Below, piece by piece: positions 1 to 8,983 of a stretch of 44,889 nt of DNA; position 1 is the stretch's first letter; each line of letters starts with the position of its first letter. Both the position numbers and the translations under genes were made by a program. The stretch spans positions 1-44,889 of the forward strand of contig JAGNHB010000049.1 of NCBI GenBank assembly GCA_018001935.1, read 5' to 3'. The notes below the pieces were generated by a model. It made no database searches. It saw only the letters and a program-made list of their open reading frames with translations, and was not told where the DNA came from. The DNA is from Acidobacteriota bacterium. Its GTDB lineage: Bacteria > Acidobacteriota > JAAYUB01.

Positions 1-116
1 GCTTTGCCGCACGTCAGCTGCCTGACGATGAGCGAGCCGGGCAACATCTCGCGGAATTGAGGGAGTTTGCGGGCCAACTGGCTGCGAAAACCGAGCAGTT
101 TGTTGTCAGAATCCAT
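1..116 (-). CDS. N-terminal fragment of a DUF6788-like, transposase-associated protein
   Basis: Only the first 38 codons are inside the window; the gene runs off the left edge. The peptide ends in a stretch resembling the ‘LPGSL..R.LTCGK’ start of DUF6788 proteins, small proteins often found at the N-terminus of or next to IS1634/ISH3-type transposases. The ATG at 116 is well supported by an AGGAGG ribosome site about 5 nt upstream and by a strong promoter. The region 1-200 looks less GC-rich than the genes that follow, which fits recent arrival. The family call rests on a short peptide and is recalled, not searched; it could be another small DNA-associated protein. Confidence 0.5.
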   Translation of the reverse strand, partial: MDSDNKLLGFRSQLARKLPQFREMLPGSLIVRQLTCGK

Positions 117-130
117 GGCGACCTCCTATC

Positions 131-150
131 TTACATGGAATATACTGTAA
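131..150. promoter_or_regulatory. Operator-like inverted repeat over the -10 box
   Basis: TTACA-N10-TGTAA is a perfect 5-bp-arm palindrome (131-150) that covers the -10 hexamer of the leftmost gene. Its placement is typical of a repressor site, for example autorepression, but no cognate regulator is visible. Short arms mean chance is possible. Confidence 0.35.
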
Positions 151-167
151 GTTTTGGGGCTAGTCAA
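139..167 (-). promoter_or_regulatory. Sigma-70-type promoter of the left-edge gene
   Basis: Reading the minus strand: TTGACT (162-167), a 17-bp spacer, then TATATT (139-144), followed by AGGAGG and the ATG at 116. Both hexamers differ from consensus by one or two bases and the spacing is optimal. Among the best promoter matches in the window. Confidence 0.7.
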
Positions 168-400
168 GAGGGAACTTGATATTGCAAGAATGATTTGTGA
201 GGTGACCCCGGGCGTTCCGCGAGCGGATAGCCCGATCAGTGCGGGGTTAGATCATGCCAACTTTTTCCCTTGCGAAAGTGCTGTGCCGAGGCCGTTCGAA
301 CGGAAGGCCGCGGGGTGCCTGAAAATGCGGCTTGATGCCGGGGCGGAATCCTGATAGCATGAGGCCAGCCGCCTGAAACCCGAATCGGCAAGGGGTTGCC

Positions 401-2260
401 ATGCGCTTGAAAAATATCCTCCTTCTCGCGATCCTCACGAACACCCTGCCCGCCCCGGCCCCCGGCCAGGCCGCGGACACCGAGCAGCGGCGGGCGAGCA
501 TCTGCAAACCCTCCGTCGTCCGCATCATCGACGGCGTCAGCGCCAACTTCACCTTCACCTGGGAAGCGAAAGGGATCCAGAAGCAGTACCCCGTCTCCAC
601 CATCGCCTCCGGGTCCGGTTTCTTCGTCAACCCTTCGGGTTTCATCGCCACCAACGCCCACGTCGTGGAAATCACGAAAGAATTCACCATGGGGAACCGG
701 GAGAAGGCGCTCGAGCCCCTCATCAACCAGTACGTCCAGTCGGTCTGCCGGGACCTGTCCATCAACCCCGCCTCCATCAACGACGCGATCCGCCGCGAAA
801 TCCTGAGCATGACCACCGTCAACGGCGAACCGCAGAACATCCACCTGGTCCTCATGCCCGACAAGCGGCACCTCCCCTTCGCGGTCCGGTCCTTCGGGGC
901 CCCGGTGGGGGAAGGCAAGGACATCGCCGTCATCAAGATCGACGTGCAGAACGCCCCCGTTCTCAAGCTGGGGGACTTCGAGAAGGTCCAGCTTCAGGAC
1001 CACATCACCGTCATCGGCTTTCCGGCTGCGGCGGACACCGACGTCCTGGACTCCGCCTCCATCCTGGAGCCGTCCATCACCGACGGGAAGGTCTCCGCCC
1101 GGAAAACCCTCGAGGACGGCTGCCCGGTGCTGCAGATCAGCGCCCCCACCACCCACGGCAACTCCGGCGGCCCGGTCCTCAACGACCGCGGGGAGGTCAT
1201 CGGGATGCTCACCTTCCGGGGGGACACCGTCGGGGGGCAGGAAGTCAGCGGGTTCTCCTTCATCTTCCCCTCCACCGCCATCATGGACTTCATCCACCAG
1301 GCGGGGACCACCAACACGGACAGCCCCTCCACCGCCGCCTTCACCGAGGCGCTGAACTTCTACTGGAACGAGAATTTCTCCGCGGCGAAGACCAAGTTCG
1401 AGGAGGTCCTGCGGCTCTACCCCCAGCACCTGGATGCCGGCCGCTTCGTGGAGGAGTGCCGGAGGGCCATCGGCGCCGGCCGCGACAAGCCCATCGCCGG
1501 GGCGCCGTCCGGAGGGGCTTCCACGGCCGAAACCGCCTCATCGACGGACGCGAAGAACATCTGGCTCTGGGTGGGGATCGGCGGCGGCGGCCTCGTCCTC
1601 GTCCTGACGGTGGTCATCCTGATCGTCGTGGGAAGAAAGAAGAAAGTCCCTCCCGAGGCGCCCTACGGCGGCTACGAGGCCTACGAGCAACCCCCGGAGG
1701 CCTACCCGCCCTACGGCGAGGCCCCCTACGGGAGCGCCCCGCCGGCTTACCCCGACCCCGGTTACGGCGCGTCCCCCCCGCCGCCGTATCCCCCGGCAGG
1801 CCCCTACGGCGAAGCCCCCTACCCGCAGGGGTACGGCCCGGTGGAACCGCAACCCCCCGTCCCGCCCCCGCCGCCCCCTGGTATGGGTTACCCCGGGCAG
1901 GCGGCCCCCGACAGTTTCGGGAAGACCATCGTGGTCCCCCCGGCCTTCGCCAGCCCCGGTGAAATCGTCTTCACCTCCGGCCCGCTGCGGGACCAGCGCT
2001 TCGCCCTCTCCCTCGCCGGGGTGTACATCGGCCGGGACGCCAACTCCGCCCAGGTCGTCATCCCCGACGGGCGGGTCTCCAAGCGGCATTTGTGGGTGGG
2101 GATCCGCGACGGCCAGCCGATCCTGCAGGACATGGGGTCCACCAACGGGACCTTTGTCAACGCGCTGGGGACACCTCGGGTTTCCGAAACCGTCCTGCAG
2201 AACGGCGACACGGTCATCATCTCCGAGGCCGACGTCGCCCGGTTCATCTACCGCAAGTGA
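401..2260 (+). CDS. Membrane-spanning HtrA/trypsin-like serine protease with C-terminal FHA domain
   Basis: 619 aa. An N-terminal hydrophobic signal or anchor (1-24) is followed by a trypsin-like (S1C/HtrA-type) domain with a recognisable triad: H87 in TNAHVV, D174 in GKDIAVIKID and S255 in GNSGGP. Residues 312-356 look like a TPR-like helical hairpin. A single transmembrane helix (387-410) ends in GRKKK, then comes a Pro/Tyr/Gly-rich linker (416-505) and a forkhead-associated domain (about 520-619, with GRD, S-x-x-H and GSTNGT signatures). No PDZ domain is seen. The predicted topology puts the protease outside the inner membrane and the phosphothreonine-binding FHA domain in the cytoplasm. 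The start ATG at 401 follows an AAGGGG site. Substrate and kinase partner are unknown. Confidence 0.85.
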   Translation: MRLKNILLLAILTNTLPAPAPGQAADTEQRRASICKPSVVRIIDGVSANFTFTWEAKGIQKQYPVSTIASGSGFFVNPSGFIATNAHVVEITKEFTMGNREKALEPLINQYVQSVCRDLSINPASINDAIRREILSMTTVNGEPQNIHLVLMPDKRHLPFAVRSFGAPVGEGKDIAVIKIDVQNAPVLKLGDFEKVQLQDHITVIGFPAAADTDVLDSASILEPSITDGKVSARKTLEDGCPVLQISAPTTHGNSGGPVLNDRGEVIGMLTFRGDTVGGQEVSGFSFIFPSTAIMDFIHQAGTTNTDSPSTAAFTEALNFYWNENFSAAKTKFEEVLRLYPQHLDAGRFVEECRRAIGAGRDKPIAGAPSGGASTAETASSTDAKNIWLWVGIGGGGLVLVLTVVILIVVGRKKKVPPEAPYGGYEAYEQPPEAYPPYGEAPYGSAPPAYPDPGYGASPPPPYPPAGPYGEAPYPQGYGPVEPQPPVPPPPPPGMGYPGQAAPDSFGKTIVVPPAFASPGEIVFTSGPLRDQRFALSLAGVYIGRDANSAQVVIPDGRVSKRHLWVGIRDGQPILQDMGSTNGTFVNALGTPRVSETVLQNGDTVIISEADVARFIYRK

Positions 2261-2331
2261 GCCGGGGGCGCCGCTTCCCGATGCGGCTCCGGAACGGGCG
2301 TTACGGTGTCCGCCGGCCCTCCGGGCAAAGG

Positions 2332-2502
2332 CTACCGCAGGAAATCCCCATCGACGATGAGCAGCGTGGCCCCCGGCTCGGAGTGCGAGCGGTGCGAACT
2401 CAGGCCGTCGGAGACCACGCAGGTCGTCCCGGCGCTCAACTGTGTTTTCCCGCTGCGGCCCATTTCCCGGAAGCGTCCGTCTTTCGCCCCGGAGCGGTTC
2501 AC
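2332..2502 (-). CDS. Small conserved-looking 56-aa protein overlapping yqhA
   Basis: A 56-codon frame starting with a GTG at 2502-2500 whose last two bases are the start of the TGA stop of the upstream yqhA (GTGA overlap), ending in TAG at 2332. Third codon positions are overwhelmingly G or C, like the neighbouring genes, and the frame has no internal stop. The peptide is hydrophilic at first (SGAKDGRF..GRSGKTQL) and ends in a hydrophobic segment (GATLLIVDGDFLR); one Cys lies in GTTCVVSDG. I do not recognise a family and assign no function. The overlap implies translational coupling and membership of the bactofilin-yqhA operon. Alternatively it is the surviving C-terminal part of a longer gene. 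Confidence 0.55.
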   Translation of the reverse strand: MNRSGAKDGRFREMGRSGKTQLSAGTTCVVSDGLSSHRSHSEPGATLLIVDGDFLR

Positions 2503-2951
2503 TGTTTTTCCGTGTCTCCGAAGCGGTTGAAGGCGATCAGCGCGACAGCAACCAGGAACAGGGCGGCGGCTTGGCGCAGGATATCCTCACCGGTCTTCCA
2601 CTGAACGAAGTGCTCGATGAAAAAGACGACCATCAGCAGGATGAGAACGCCGCTGAGACGGCTTTTCAATTCGTGGAAATCCCTGATGGTGAGCGCGGCG
2701 GGAAGGCCAAGGCCGCCGATGAAGAGGTCGTAGAGCCCGAAACCGAAGAGCAGGAGGGTCGAGGCGATCAGAAAGGAGTCCAGAACCTCGATGGCGGACA
2801 CCGCGGTGAACCGGTCGAAATCCACCAGGAGGACCTGGACGAGCTTGACGGTTCGTATCGAGCCCCAGACGAAAGTGGAGATCGAGGCCACGAAGATGAA
2901 AAGCGTCCCGACGACGGCAACGAAACGGAATTCTCTGATCGGGTTTTTCAT
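2499..2951 (-). CDS. yqhA: YqhA (UPF0114) family membrane protein
   Basis: 150 aa, almost entirely hydrophobic, with about four membrane segments (roughly 9-31, 55-80, 97-113 and 125-142). The spacing, the short loops and the LMVVFFIEHFVQWK stretch fit UPF0114/YqhA, an inner-membrane family of unknown function. It starts 13 nt after the bactofilin stop and its own stop overlaps the start of the small downstream gene, so the three are probably one minus-strand operon. The family assignment is from remembered sequence features and the size matches (about 150-165 aa). Confidence 0.75.
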   Translation of the reverse strand: MKNPIREFRFVAVVGTLFIFVASISTFVWGSIRTVKLVQVLLVDFDRFTAVSAIEVLDSFLIASTLLLFGFGLYDLFIGGLGLPAALTIRDFHELKSRLSGVLILLMVVFFIEHFVQWKTGEDILRQAAALFLVAVALIAFNRFGDTEKQ

Positions 2952-2964
2952 CGTTCGAAACGGG

Positions 2965-3468
2965 TCAGGGGGTTGAAATCGCTTCGTCTTCCCGGGGAAT
3001 TTCGCTTTCGTTGCGGCGGGGCCCCTGGTTCTTGGCGGCCTGGCGCATGTTGATGTTGCCTTCGAAGGAGGCGCCCTCGTTCACCACGAAACTGACGCAG
3101 GTGATGTTGCCCTCCACCTTGGCCGTGGGCTTGAGGACGACCTTCTGGTCCGCGGAGATGTTTCCCACGACGCGCCCCAGCACCATCACCGACTCGCCGT
3201 GCACGTTCGCCTTCAGAAAGCCCCCGGGGCCGATGGCGACGACACGGCTCGTCTTGATCTCGCCTTCAACAGTCCCGTCGATGGTGAGGTCTTCATCCCC
3301 GGTGATGGTCCCGACGAACTTGAGGCCCTTCCCGATGACGGAGCCGCCCGACGGGGACTGCGGGCCCGGGGCGGCGGCCCGCCGCGTTTCCACGGGGGCG
3401 ACGTTTTCCACCTCCATCATGGGGTAGTTCACCGACTCGTCGCTGCGGTCCTTCTTGAATAGCGCCAT
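2965..3468 (-). CDS. Bactofilin (polymer-forming cytoskeletal protein)
   Basis: 167 aa from the ATG at 3468, which is preceded by a GAGGG site; an ATG 24 nt upstream lacks one. After a variable N-terminal tail (1-50) comes the bactofilin beta-helix core (about 52-140), visible as repeating short strands: GKGLKFVGTITGDEDLTIDG, then VEGEI, ANVHGESVMVLGRVVGNI, and VEGNI / FEGNI turns. Bactofilins polymerise without nucleotide and scaffold cell-shape or envelope enzymes at the membrane. A charged C-terminal tail follows. It leads an apparent operon with yqhA and the 56-aa gene and has its own promoter at 3551-3578. Confidence 0.88.
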   Translation of the reverse strand: MALFKKDRSDESVNYPMMEVENVAPVETRRAAAPGPQSPSGGSVIGKGLKFVGTITGDEDLTIDGTVEGEIKTSRVVAIGPGGFLKANVHGESVMVLGRVVGNISADQKVVLKPTAKVEGNITCVSFVVNEGASFEGNINMRQAAKNQGPRRNESEIPREDEAISTP

Positions 3469-3550
3469 GGTTCCCTCTTCTTCTCCCTGCATTGCCGGTG
3501 AAGGGCCCGGGGCCCGCGGGTCGTTTCACTTTCCACCGGATCCAGGACCG

Positions 3551-3578
3551 ATATTACACCTTTCACTCAAAAAGTAAA
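3551..3578 (-). promoter_or_regulatory. Putative promoter of the bactofilin operon
   Basis: Minus strand: TTTACT (3573-3578), 16-bp spacer, TAATAT (3551-3556). Four of six matches in each hexamer. It sits in an AT-rich patch between the convergent-side end of the Sua5 gene and bactofilin, about 80 nt before the start codon. Confidence 0.45.
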
Positions 3579-4220
3579 TCACGAATCAACGGGGTCGAGG
3601 TGAATGAAGGACGCGGGGATGGCCCCCTCCCGGATCACCCGGGGGGGAGTTTCCACCAGGGAGACCAGGGTGGAGGGACGGCGCGGCTCGAGGGCCCCAG
3701 CGTCCAGGATGCCCCGGACCCGCCCGCCGAAGCGCCGGATGATCTCTTCCACGGTCTGAAGCGGTTCTTCGCCGCTGATGTTCACGCTGGTGGACACGAG
3801 GGGGACACCGGCGTACTCGAGGATTTTCTGGAGGATCGGGTAGCCGGGGTAACGGAGGGCGACCGAGGGCAGCCCGGCGGTCACTTCCGGGGGGAAGACG
3901 CCGGGGTCGGGCAACACCAGCGTGAGAGGGCCCGGCCAGAACTTGTCCATCAGGCGGCGGGCGATCGGGGGGACCGGGATGCCGGCCTTCGCGGGAAAGT
4001 CGGGGGACGGAACGAGGACGACCATGGGCTTGTCCGCGGGGCGGCATTTGAGCTGCAGAAGGTCCCGGACGGCGTCGGGCCGGTCGGCCCGGCAGTGCAG
4101 CCCGTAGATGGTGTCGGTGGGCAGTACGCAGACGCCCCCGTCCACCAGCATGCGGGACACGGCCTTGAGCGTGGAACGGTCGGGGGTTTCAAAATGCACC
4201 TTGACAATTCGCGTTTCCAT
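3579..4220 (-). CDS. Sua5/YciO/YrdC family threonylcarbamoyl-AMP synthase
   Basis: 213 aa. Single YrdC domain: PTDTIYGL near residue 37, the K-x-R...K-P motif (KCRPADKP) that binds ATP/carbamoyl-type substrates, FWPGPLTLVL, and TSVNISGE near 150. This family makes threonylcarbamoyl-AMP from threonine, bicarbonate and ATP for tRNA t6A37 modification. The length matches the short YrdC/YciO form without the Sua5 C-terminal domain, so YciO-like function cannot be excluded. Start ATG at 4220 follows GGAAGG; the long upstream extension of this frame runs antisense through fbaB and is not coding. Divergent from fbaB. Confidence 0.85.
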   Translation of the reverse strand: METRIVKVHFETPDRSTLKAVSRMLVDGGVCVLPTDTIYGLHCRADRPDAVRDLLQLKCRPADKPMVVLVPSPDFPAKAGIPVPPIARRLMDKFWPGPLTLVLPDPGVFPPEVTAGLPSVALRYPGYPILQKILEYAGVPLVSTSVNISGEEPLQTVEEIIRRFGGRVRGILDAGALEPRRPSTLVSLVETPPRVIREGAIPASFIHLDPVDS

Positions 4221-4330
4221 AATACCTTCCGTACAGTGCCCGCCGGGCGGTTTTCCGGGGTGACGATCCGCGTTTTTATCACAGACGGTAGGCATTTGCA
4301 AAAAATATCCGGGGCCGTCCGACTTCCGGG

Positions 4331-4358
4331 TGGACATTGGCCATAGCGTGCATATAAT
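4331..4358 (+). promoter_or_regulatory. Strong sigma-70-type promoter of fbaB
   Basis: TGGACA (4331-4336), 16-bp spacer, TATAAT (4353-4358); the -10 is perfect and the -35 is 5/6. The start codon of fbaB is 33 nt further on, after a GAGGAGAG ribosome site. Confidence 0.7.
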
Positions 4359-4391
4359 AAATAACCGGAAATTCAACTGAGGAGAGACACC

Positions 4392-5462
4392 ATGACCATC
4401 GACCAGATCAGGGAAGTCCTCGGACCGGAAGCCGACCACCTGCTCGGTTTCAACAACCCCAAGATACCTCGGGAGAGCCTTCACCTTCCGGGGCCGGACT
4501 GGATCGACCGCATCTTCGGGCCTTCGGACCGCAACATCAACGTGTTGAAAAACCTGGCCTGGATCTTCAACGCCGGGCGCCTCGCGGGGACCGGCTACGT
4601 CTCCATCCTCCCCGTCGACCAGGGTGTCGAGCACTCGGGCGGGGCCTCCTTCGCGCCCAACCCGGAGTACTTCGACCCGGAGAACATCGTGAAACTGGCC
4701 ATCGAGGGCGGGTGCAACGCCGTGGCCTCCACCCTGGGCGTCACGGGCGCCGTGGCCCGCAAATACGCCCACAAGATCCCCTTCATCGTCAAGATCAACC
4801 ACAACGAACTCCTCACCTTCCCCAACAAGGCCGACCAGATCCTCTTCGCCTCCGTGGAGCAGGCGTGGGAGCTGGGCGCCGTGGCGGTGGGGGCGACCAT
4901 TTATTTCGGTTCGGACGAGAGCGGCCGGCAGATCGTCGAGATCTCGGAAGCCTTCCAGGCCGCCCACGAACTGGGGCTGGGGACGGTGCTCTGGTGCTAC
5001 CTGCGGAACAACGCCTTCAAGATCGAGGGGAAGGACTACCACGTCAGCTCCGACCTGTCCGGCCAGGCCAACCACCTCGGCGCCACGATCCAGGCGGACA
5101 TCATCAAGCAGAAGATGCCGGAGCGCAACGGCGGCTACGAGGCCCTGAACATGGGCAAGTCCGACTACGGCAAGTTCGACCGCCGGATCTACACCGACCT
5201 CTGCAGCGAGCACCCCATCGACCTGTGCCGCTACCAGGTGATCAACAACTACCTGGGGCGCATCGGTCTCATCAACTCGGGCGGGGCCGCCGGGAAGCAG
5301 GACATCCTGGACGCGGTGAAAACGGCCGTCGTCAACAAGCGGGCCGGCGGCATGGGCCTGATCAGCGGCCGGAAGGCGTTCCAGAAACCCATGAAGGAGG
5401 GCGTCAAGCTCCTCAACGCCATCCAGGACGTCTACCTCTGCAAGGACGTGGAAGTGGCCTGA
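4392..5462 (+). CDS. fbaB: Class I fructose-bisphosphate aldolase (DhnA/FbaB type)
   Basis: 356 aa. Cleaves or forms fructose 1,6-bisphosphate through a Schiff-base lysine, in glycolysis and gluconeogenesis. The sequence follows the DhnA-type barrel closely: [13 protein letters not shown] (about 70-82), a KINHNELL strand, GATIYFGS, and ADIIKQKMP, in which K239 corresponds to the Schiff-base lysine of the family. NSGGAAG near the C-terminus fits the phosphate-binding loop. Length matches E. coli FbaB (350 aa). It is preceded by a GAGGAGAG site and a near-consensus promoter, and followed 65 nt later by nrdR, possibly co-transcribed. Confidence 0.92.
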   Translation: MTIDQIREVLGPEADHLLGFNNPKIPRESLHLPGPDWIDRIFGPSDRNINVLKNLAWIFNAGRLAGTGYVSILPVDQGVEHSGGASFAPNPEYFDPENIVKLAIEGGCNAVASTLGVTGAVARKYAHKIPFIVKINHNELLTFPNKADQILFASVEQAWELGAVAVGATIYFGSDESGRQIVEISEAFQAAHELGLGTVLWCYLRNNAFKIEGKDYHVSSDLSGQANHLGATIQADIIKQKMPERNGGYEALNMGKSDYGKFDRRIYTDLCSEHPIDLCRYQVINNYLGRIGLINSGGAAGKQDILDAVKTAVVNKRAGGMGLISGRKAFQKPMKEGVKLLNAIQDVYLCKDVEVA

Positions 5463-5527
5463 CCCGAAAACGGTGCGGCCCGGGGCGCGCAAAGCCCGCG
5501 GCCGGACCGCCGGGGGAGGATTTGACG

Positions 5528-5986
5528 ATGAAATGCCCTTTCTGCGGACACCTGGGCGACAAAGTCGTGGACTCGCGCGAGAGCCGCAACGGCGACAGTA
5601 CCCGGCGCCGGCGGGAGTGCCTCTCCTGCGGGCGCCGCTTCACCTCCTACGAGCGCATCGAGGAGATCCCGCTGGTGGTGGTGAAGAAGGACGGGCGGCG
5701 CGAGGTCTTCGACCGCGGCAAGATCCTGGCGGGGTTGATGCGCGCCTGCGAGAAACGCCCGGTCTCCCGGTCCGACCTGGAACGTTTCGTAGAGGACGTG
5801 GAGGCCTGGATGCAGGAGAACTCCGACCGGGAAATCCCCACGGCCGAGATCGGGGAGAAGGTCATGCAGCGCCTCCACGGCCTGGACAAGGTGGCCTACG
5901 TCCGCTTCGCTTCCGTTTACCGGGAGTTCAAGGACGTCAACGAGTTCCTGCGCGAAATCGGCGAAATCTTCGAGTCGCGGGCGTGA
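5528..5986 (+). CDS. nrdR: NrdR transcriptional repressor of ribonucleotide reductase genes
   Basis: 152 aa, full length for the family. Begins with the zinc ribbon MKCPFCGH...CLSCGRRF (C3, C6, C31, C34) followed by an ATP-cone (about 49-139, starting [17 protein letters not shown]). NrdR binds NrdR boxes upstream of nrd genes when loaded with dATP/ATP and represses them. The ATG at 5528 follows GGGGGAGGA. No NrdR boxes or nrd genes are seen in this window, so it acts elsewhere. It lies between fbaB and a hairpin preceding hsp20. Confidence 0.95.
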   Translation: MKCPFCGHLGDKVVDSRESRNGDSTRRRRECLSCGRRFTSYERIEEIPLVVVKKDGRREVFDRGKILAGLMRACEKRPVSRSDLERFVEDVEAWMQENSDREIPTAEIGEKVMQRLHGLDKVAYVRFASVYREFKDVNEFLREIGEIFESRA

Positions 5987-6068
5987 GCCCCCGGGGTGGA
6001 GTCGGGGCGACGGGGTCGCAAATCGTCGGAAAACGAACGGGAAAGTGTTTGTACAGCCTTTGGTTGAG

Positions 6069-6089
6069 CCATCGCCCGGAGGGCGATGG
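6069..6089 (+). terminator. Perfect 9-bp hairpin between nrdR and hsp20
   Basis: CCATCGCCC-GGA-GGGCGATGG is a perfect palindrome with a 3-nt loop. It has no long U tract (TACCTTTTA follows). It could terminate nrdR or be an intergenic repeat. It also includes a GGAGGG and an ATG (6086), so it could mask an alternative hsp20 start; see findings. Confidence 0.5.
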
Positions 6090-6112
6090 TACCTTTTACG
6101 GGGATGTCAAGG

Positions 6113-6547
6113 ATGGGTAACAGACCGGGCCACAAGAACACCGCCAGTCTTCACGACCTGCTGTTCTCCCACGAGCTCTCGAAGCTCGAGGCCGAGCCCT
6201 TCGCCCCCGGCATGGACCTCGCCGAGACCCGGACGGAGATCGTCATCCGGCTGGACCTGGCGGGGGTCCAGGAGAATGATGTCCGCGTGAGCATCTCCGG
6301 CCGGTTTCTGCGCGTCGAAGGGGTGAAGCGGGAGCCGGATTTCCTCAACAAGGAAGCGGTCCGGTTCCTGCTCCTGGAGCGAGCCTACGGGTCGTTCCGG
6401 AAACAGGTGGAACTGCACTGGGTCATCGACCCCAAGTCGGTGACCGCCTCCATGGCCAACGGTATCCTGACGGTGATTCTCCCCAAGCTGATCGACCGGC
6501 GGGGAACCGTTTACGAGGTTCCCATCCGGTTCGAGTCGGACGAGTGA
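6113..6547 (+). CDS. Small heat shock protein, Hsp20 / alpha-crystallin family
   Basis: 144 aa from the ATG at 6113. The alpha-crystallin domain covers about 34-135: ‘LAETRTEIVIRLDLAGVQENDVRVSIS’, the G-x-L motif ANGILTVILPK and an acidic C-terminal end. These ATP-independent chaperones hold unfolded proteins for refolding or degradation; the lon protease starts 29 nt downstream, consistent with a proteostasis pair. Start choice is uncertain: ATGs at 6086, 6104 and 6113 are in frame. I chose 6113 because GGGGAT lies 7-8 nt upstream, while the 6086 ATG sits inside a hairpin with its GGAGGG only 2 nt away. Confidence 0.85.
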   Translation: MGNRPGHKNTASLHDLLFSHELSKLEAEPFAPGMDLAETRTEIVIRLDLAGVQENDVRVSISGRFLRVEGVKREPDFLNKEAVRFLLLERAYGSFRKQVELHWVIDPKSVTASMANGILTVILPKLIDRRGTVYEVPIRFESDE

Positions 6548-6576
6548 AACGTAAAATGGACTGAGGTGGACTGACA

Positions 6577-8964
6577 ATGGAACAGAACAACGGAAACCCG
6601 GTGGAATCGTCCGAGGGGCAGGTCCAGATCCCGGGCATCTTGCCGCTGCTTCCCCTCCGGGACGTGGTGGTTTTCCCCTTCATGGTGGTCCCCCTCTACG
6701 TGAACCGGGAATCCTCCATCAAGGCCGTGGACTCGGCGCTATCCCAGAACCGCCTCATCCTCCTGGCCACCCAGAAGGACCCCCAGGAGGACGAGCCCCG
6801 GGAGGACGGACTGTACCCCATGGGCACCGTGGCCATCATCATGCGGATGCTCAAGCTGCCGGACGGGAGGCTCCGGATCCTCGTGCAGGGGCTGATGCGG
6901 GCCCGCATCGTCGAGCCCGACTTCTCCGGCCCCTTCATCCTCTCCCGGCTGGAGGCCGTCCGGGAACCCGACGCCAAACCGGCGGGAATCCGGGTCGAAG
7001 CCCTGATCCGCAACGTCAAGGCGGCGGTGGAGAACGCCGGCAACCTCGGCAAGAACATCTCCACCGAGATCATGGCCATCATCTCGAACCTGGACGACCC
7101 GGGCCGGCTGGCGGACCTGACCGCCGCCAACATCGAACTCAAGGTCAAGGACGCCCAGGAGGTCCTCTCCGTCATCAACCCGATCCGCCGCCTGCAGCGC
7201 GTCAACGAGATGCTCCAGCGGGAAATCGAACTCCTGGGGATGCAGCAGAAGATCAACGCCCAGGCCAAGGACGAGATCGACCGCTCCCAGCGCGAGTACT
7301 ACCTGCGCCAGCAGCTCAAGGCCATCCAGGACGAACTGGGCGAGGGAAACGAGTTCGCCCAGGAGATCAAGTCCTACCGCCAGAAGGCGAACACCGCCAA
7401 GATGTCGAAGGAGGCCCTCGAGGAGGTGGAGCGGCAGATCAACCGCCTGGAGAAGATGCACCCCGAGTCGGCGGAAGCCGCCACCCAGCGGACCTGGCTC
7501 GACTGGATGGTGAACCTCCCCTGGAGCAAGCACACCAAGGACAACCTGGACCTCGACAAGGCCCAGAAGATCCTGGACACCGACCACTACGACCTGGAGA
7601 AGATCAAGGAACGCATCATCGAGCACCTGGCCGTGCGCAAGATCGCCCAGGGCCACAAGGGGCCGATCCTGTGCTTCGTCGGCCCCCCCGGCGTCGGGAA
7701 GACCTCCCTGGGGCGGTCCATCGCGCGCGCCCTCGGCCGGAAGTTCGTCCGGCTCTCCCTGGGCGGCGTTCACGACGAGGCCGAGATCCGGGGGCACCGG
7801 CGGACCTACGTGGGCGCCATGCCGGGCCGCATCGTCCAGGGGATCCACCAGGCCGGCACCCGCAACCCCGTCTTCATGATGGACGAGGTGGACAAGATCG
7901 GCATGGATTTCCGGGGCGACCCCTCCTCCGCCCTCCTCGAGGTGCTGGACCCCGAACAGAACTTCTCCTTCCGCGACAACTACCTCGGAGTGGCCTTCGA
8001 CCTTTCCAGCGTCATGTTCATCACCACGGCCAACATGCTGGAGACCATCCAGCCGGCCTTCCTGGACCGCATGGAAGTGATCCACCTGAGCGGGTATTCG
8101 GAGCAGGAAAAACTCCACATCGCCAAGCGCTATCTCGTGCCGAAACAACTGAAGGAAAACGGGTTGAAGGGCACGACCCTGAAGTTTGCCGACGACGGCA
8201 TCCTCCGGATCGTCGGCGGCTACACCCGGGAGGCCGGCCTGCGCAACCTGGAGCGGGAGATCGCCAAGGTCTGCCGGAAGACGGCCAAGCGCGTGGCCCG
8301 GGGGGAGTCGGTCAAGGTCCGGGTGACGGAGGCCAACGTCCACGAGTACCTGGGCGCCGAGAAGATCCCGCGGGAGAAGCTCCTCAACAAGGACCGCGTC
8401 GGCATCGCCATGGGGCTGGCCTGGACCCCCACCGGCGGCGACATCCTCTTCATCGAGGCCATCGCCATGAAGGGCAAGGGCAACCTGCTCCTCACCGGAA
8501 AGCTCGGGGAGGTGATGCAGGAGTCCGCCCGGGCCGCCCACAGCTTCGCCCGGGCCAACGCCGCCGAGTACGGCATCGAGGACACCTTCTTCGACGAGCA
8601 CGACTTCCACATCCACGTGCCCGAGGGCGCCACGCCCAAGGACGGCCCCTCGGCGGGCGTGACCATCGCCTCGGCCCTCATCTCCGTCTGCACCAACCGG
8701 CCCGTCTCCCGGCAGGTGGCCATGACGGGGGAGATCACCCTGCGGGGCGACGTCCTGCCCATCGGGGGCGTCAAGGAGAAGGTCCTGGCGGCCCGCCGGG
8801 CAGACATCCGCTCGGTGATCCTCCCCGAGATCAACCGCAAGGAGGTGGAGGAACTCCCCGACTTCGTCCGGGAGGGGATGGAGTTCACCTACGTGGACTC
8901 CGTCCAGGACGTCCTGCGGCGCGCCATCGGCCCGCAGGCCCACCCAACGGGCGTCAATGCCTGA
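6577..8964 (+). CDS. lon: ATP-dependent Lon protease
   Basis: 795 aa, full length for bacterial LonA. The N-terminal substrate-binding domain starts with [19 protein letters not shown]; a coiled coil (about 210-290) precedes the AAA+ module with Walker A GPPGVGKT (369-376) and Walker [12 protein letters not shown]. The C-terminal serine protease domain has the catalytic dyad S692 (in PKDGPSAG) and K735 (in GGVKEKV). Lon degrades misfolded and regulatory proteins in the cytoplasm. The ATG follows a GAGGTGG site. It is probably expressed with hsp20. No sigma-32-like promoter or CIRCE element is visible upstream. Confidence 0.97.
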   Translation: MEQNNGNPVESSEGQVQIPGILPLLPLRDVVVFPFMVVPLYVNRESSIKAVDSALSQNRLILLATQKDPQEDEPREDGLYPMGTVAIIMRMLKLPDGRLRILVQGLMRARIVEPDFSGPFILSRLEAVREPDAKPAGIRVEALIRNVKAAVENAGNLGKNISTEIMAIISNLDDPGRLADLTAANIELKVKDAQEVLSVINPIRRLQRVNEMLQREIELLGMQQKINAQAKDEIDRSQREYYLRQQLKAIQDELGEGNEFAQEIKSYRQKANTAKMSKEALEEVERQINRLEKMHPESAEAATQRTWLDWMVNLPWSKHTKDNLDLDKAQKILDTDHYDLEKIKERIIEHLAVRKIAQGHKGPILCFVGPPGVGKTSLGRSIARALGRKFVRLSLGGVHDEAEIRGHRRTYVGAMPGRIVQGIHQAGTRNPVFMMDEVDKIGMDFRGDPSSALLEVLDPEQNFSFRDNYLGVAFDLSSVMFITTANMLETIQPAFLDRMEVIHLSGYSEQEKLHIAKRYLVPKQLKENGLKGTTLKFADDGILRIVGGYTREAGLRNLEREIAKVCRKTAKRVARGESVKVRVTEANVHEYLGAEKIPREKLLNKDRVGIAMGLAWTPTGGDILFIEAIAMKGKGNLLLTGKLGEVMQESARAAHSFARANAAEYGIEDTFFDEHDFHIHVPEGATPKDGPSAGVTIASALISVCTNRPVSRQVAMTGEITLRGDVLPIGGVKEKVLAARRADIRSVILPEINRKEVEELPDFVREGMEFTYVDSVQDVLRRAIGPQAHPTGVNA

Positions 8965-8983
8965 ACGGCCTTCGGGGGGGGCG

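Noticed and set aside
3579..5492. 637-codon minus-strand frame appearing to fuse to the Sua5/YrdC protein
   Set aside because: The upstream 420 codons are antisense to fbaB. The ATG at 4220 with GGAAGG gives the normal family length.
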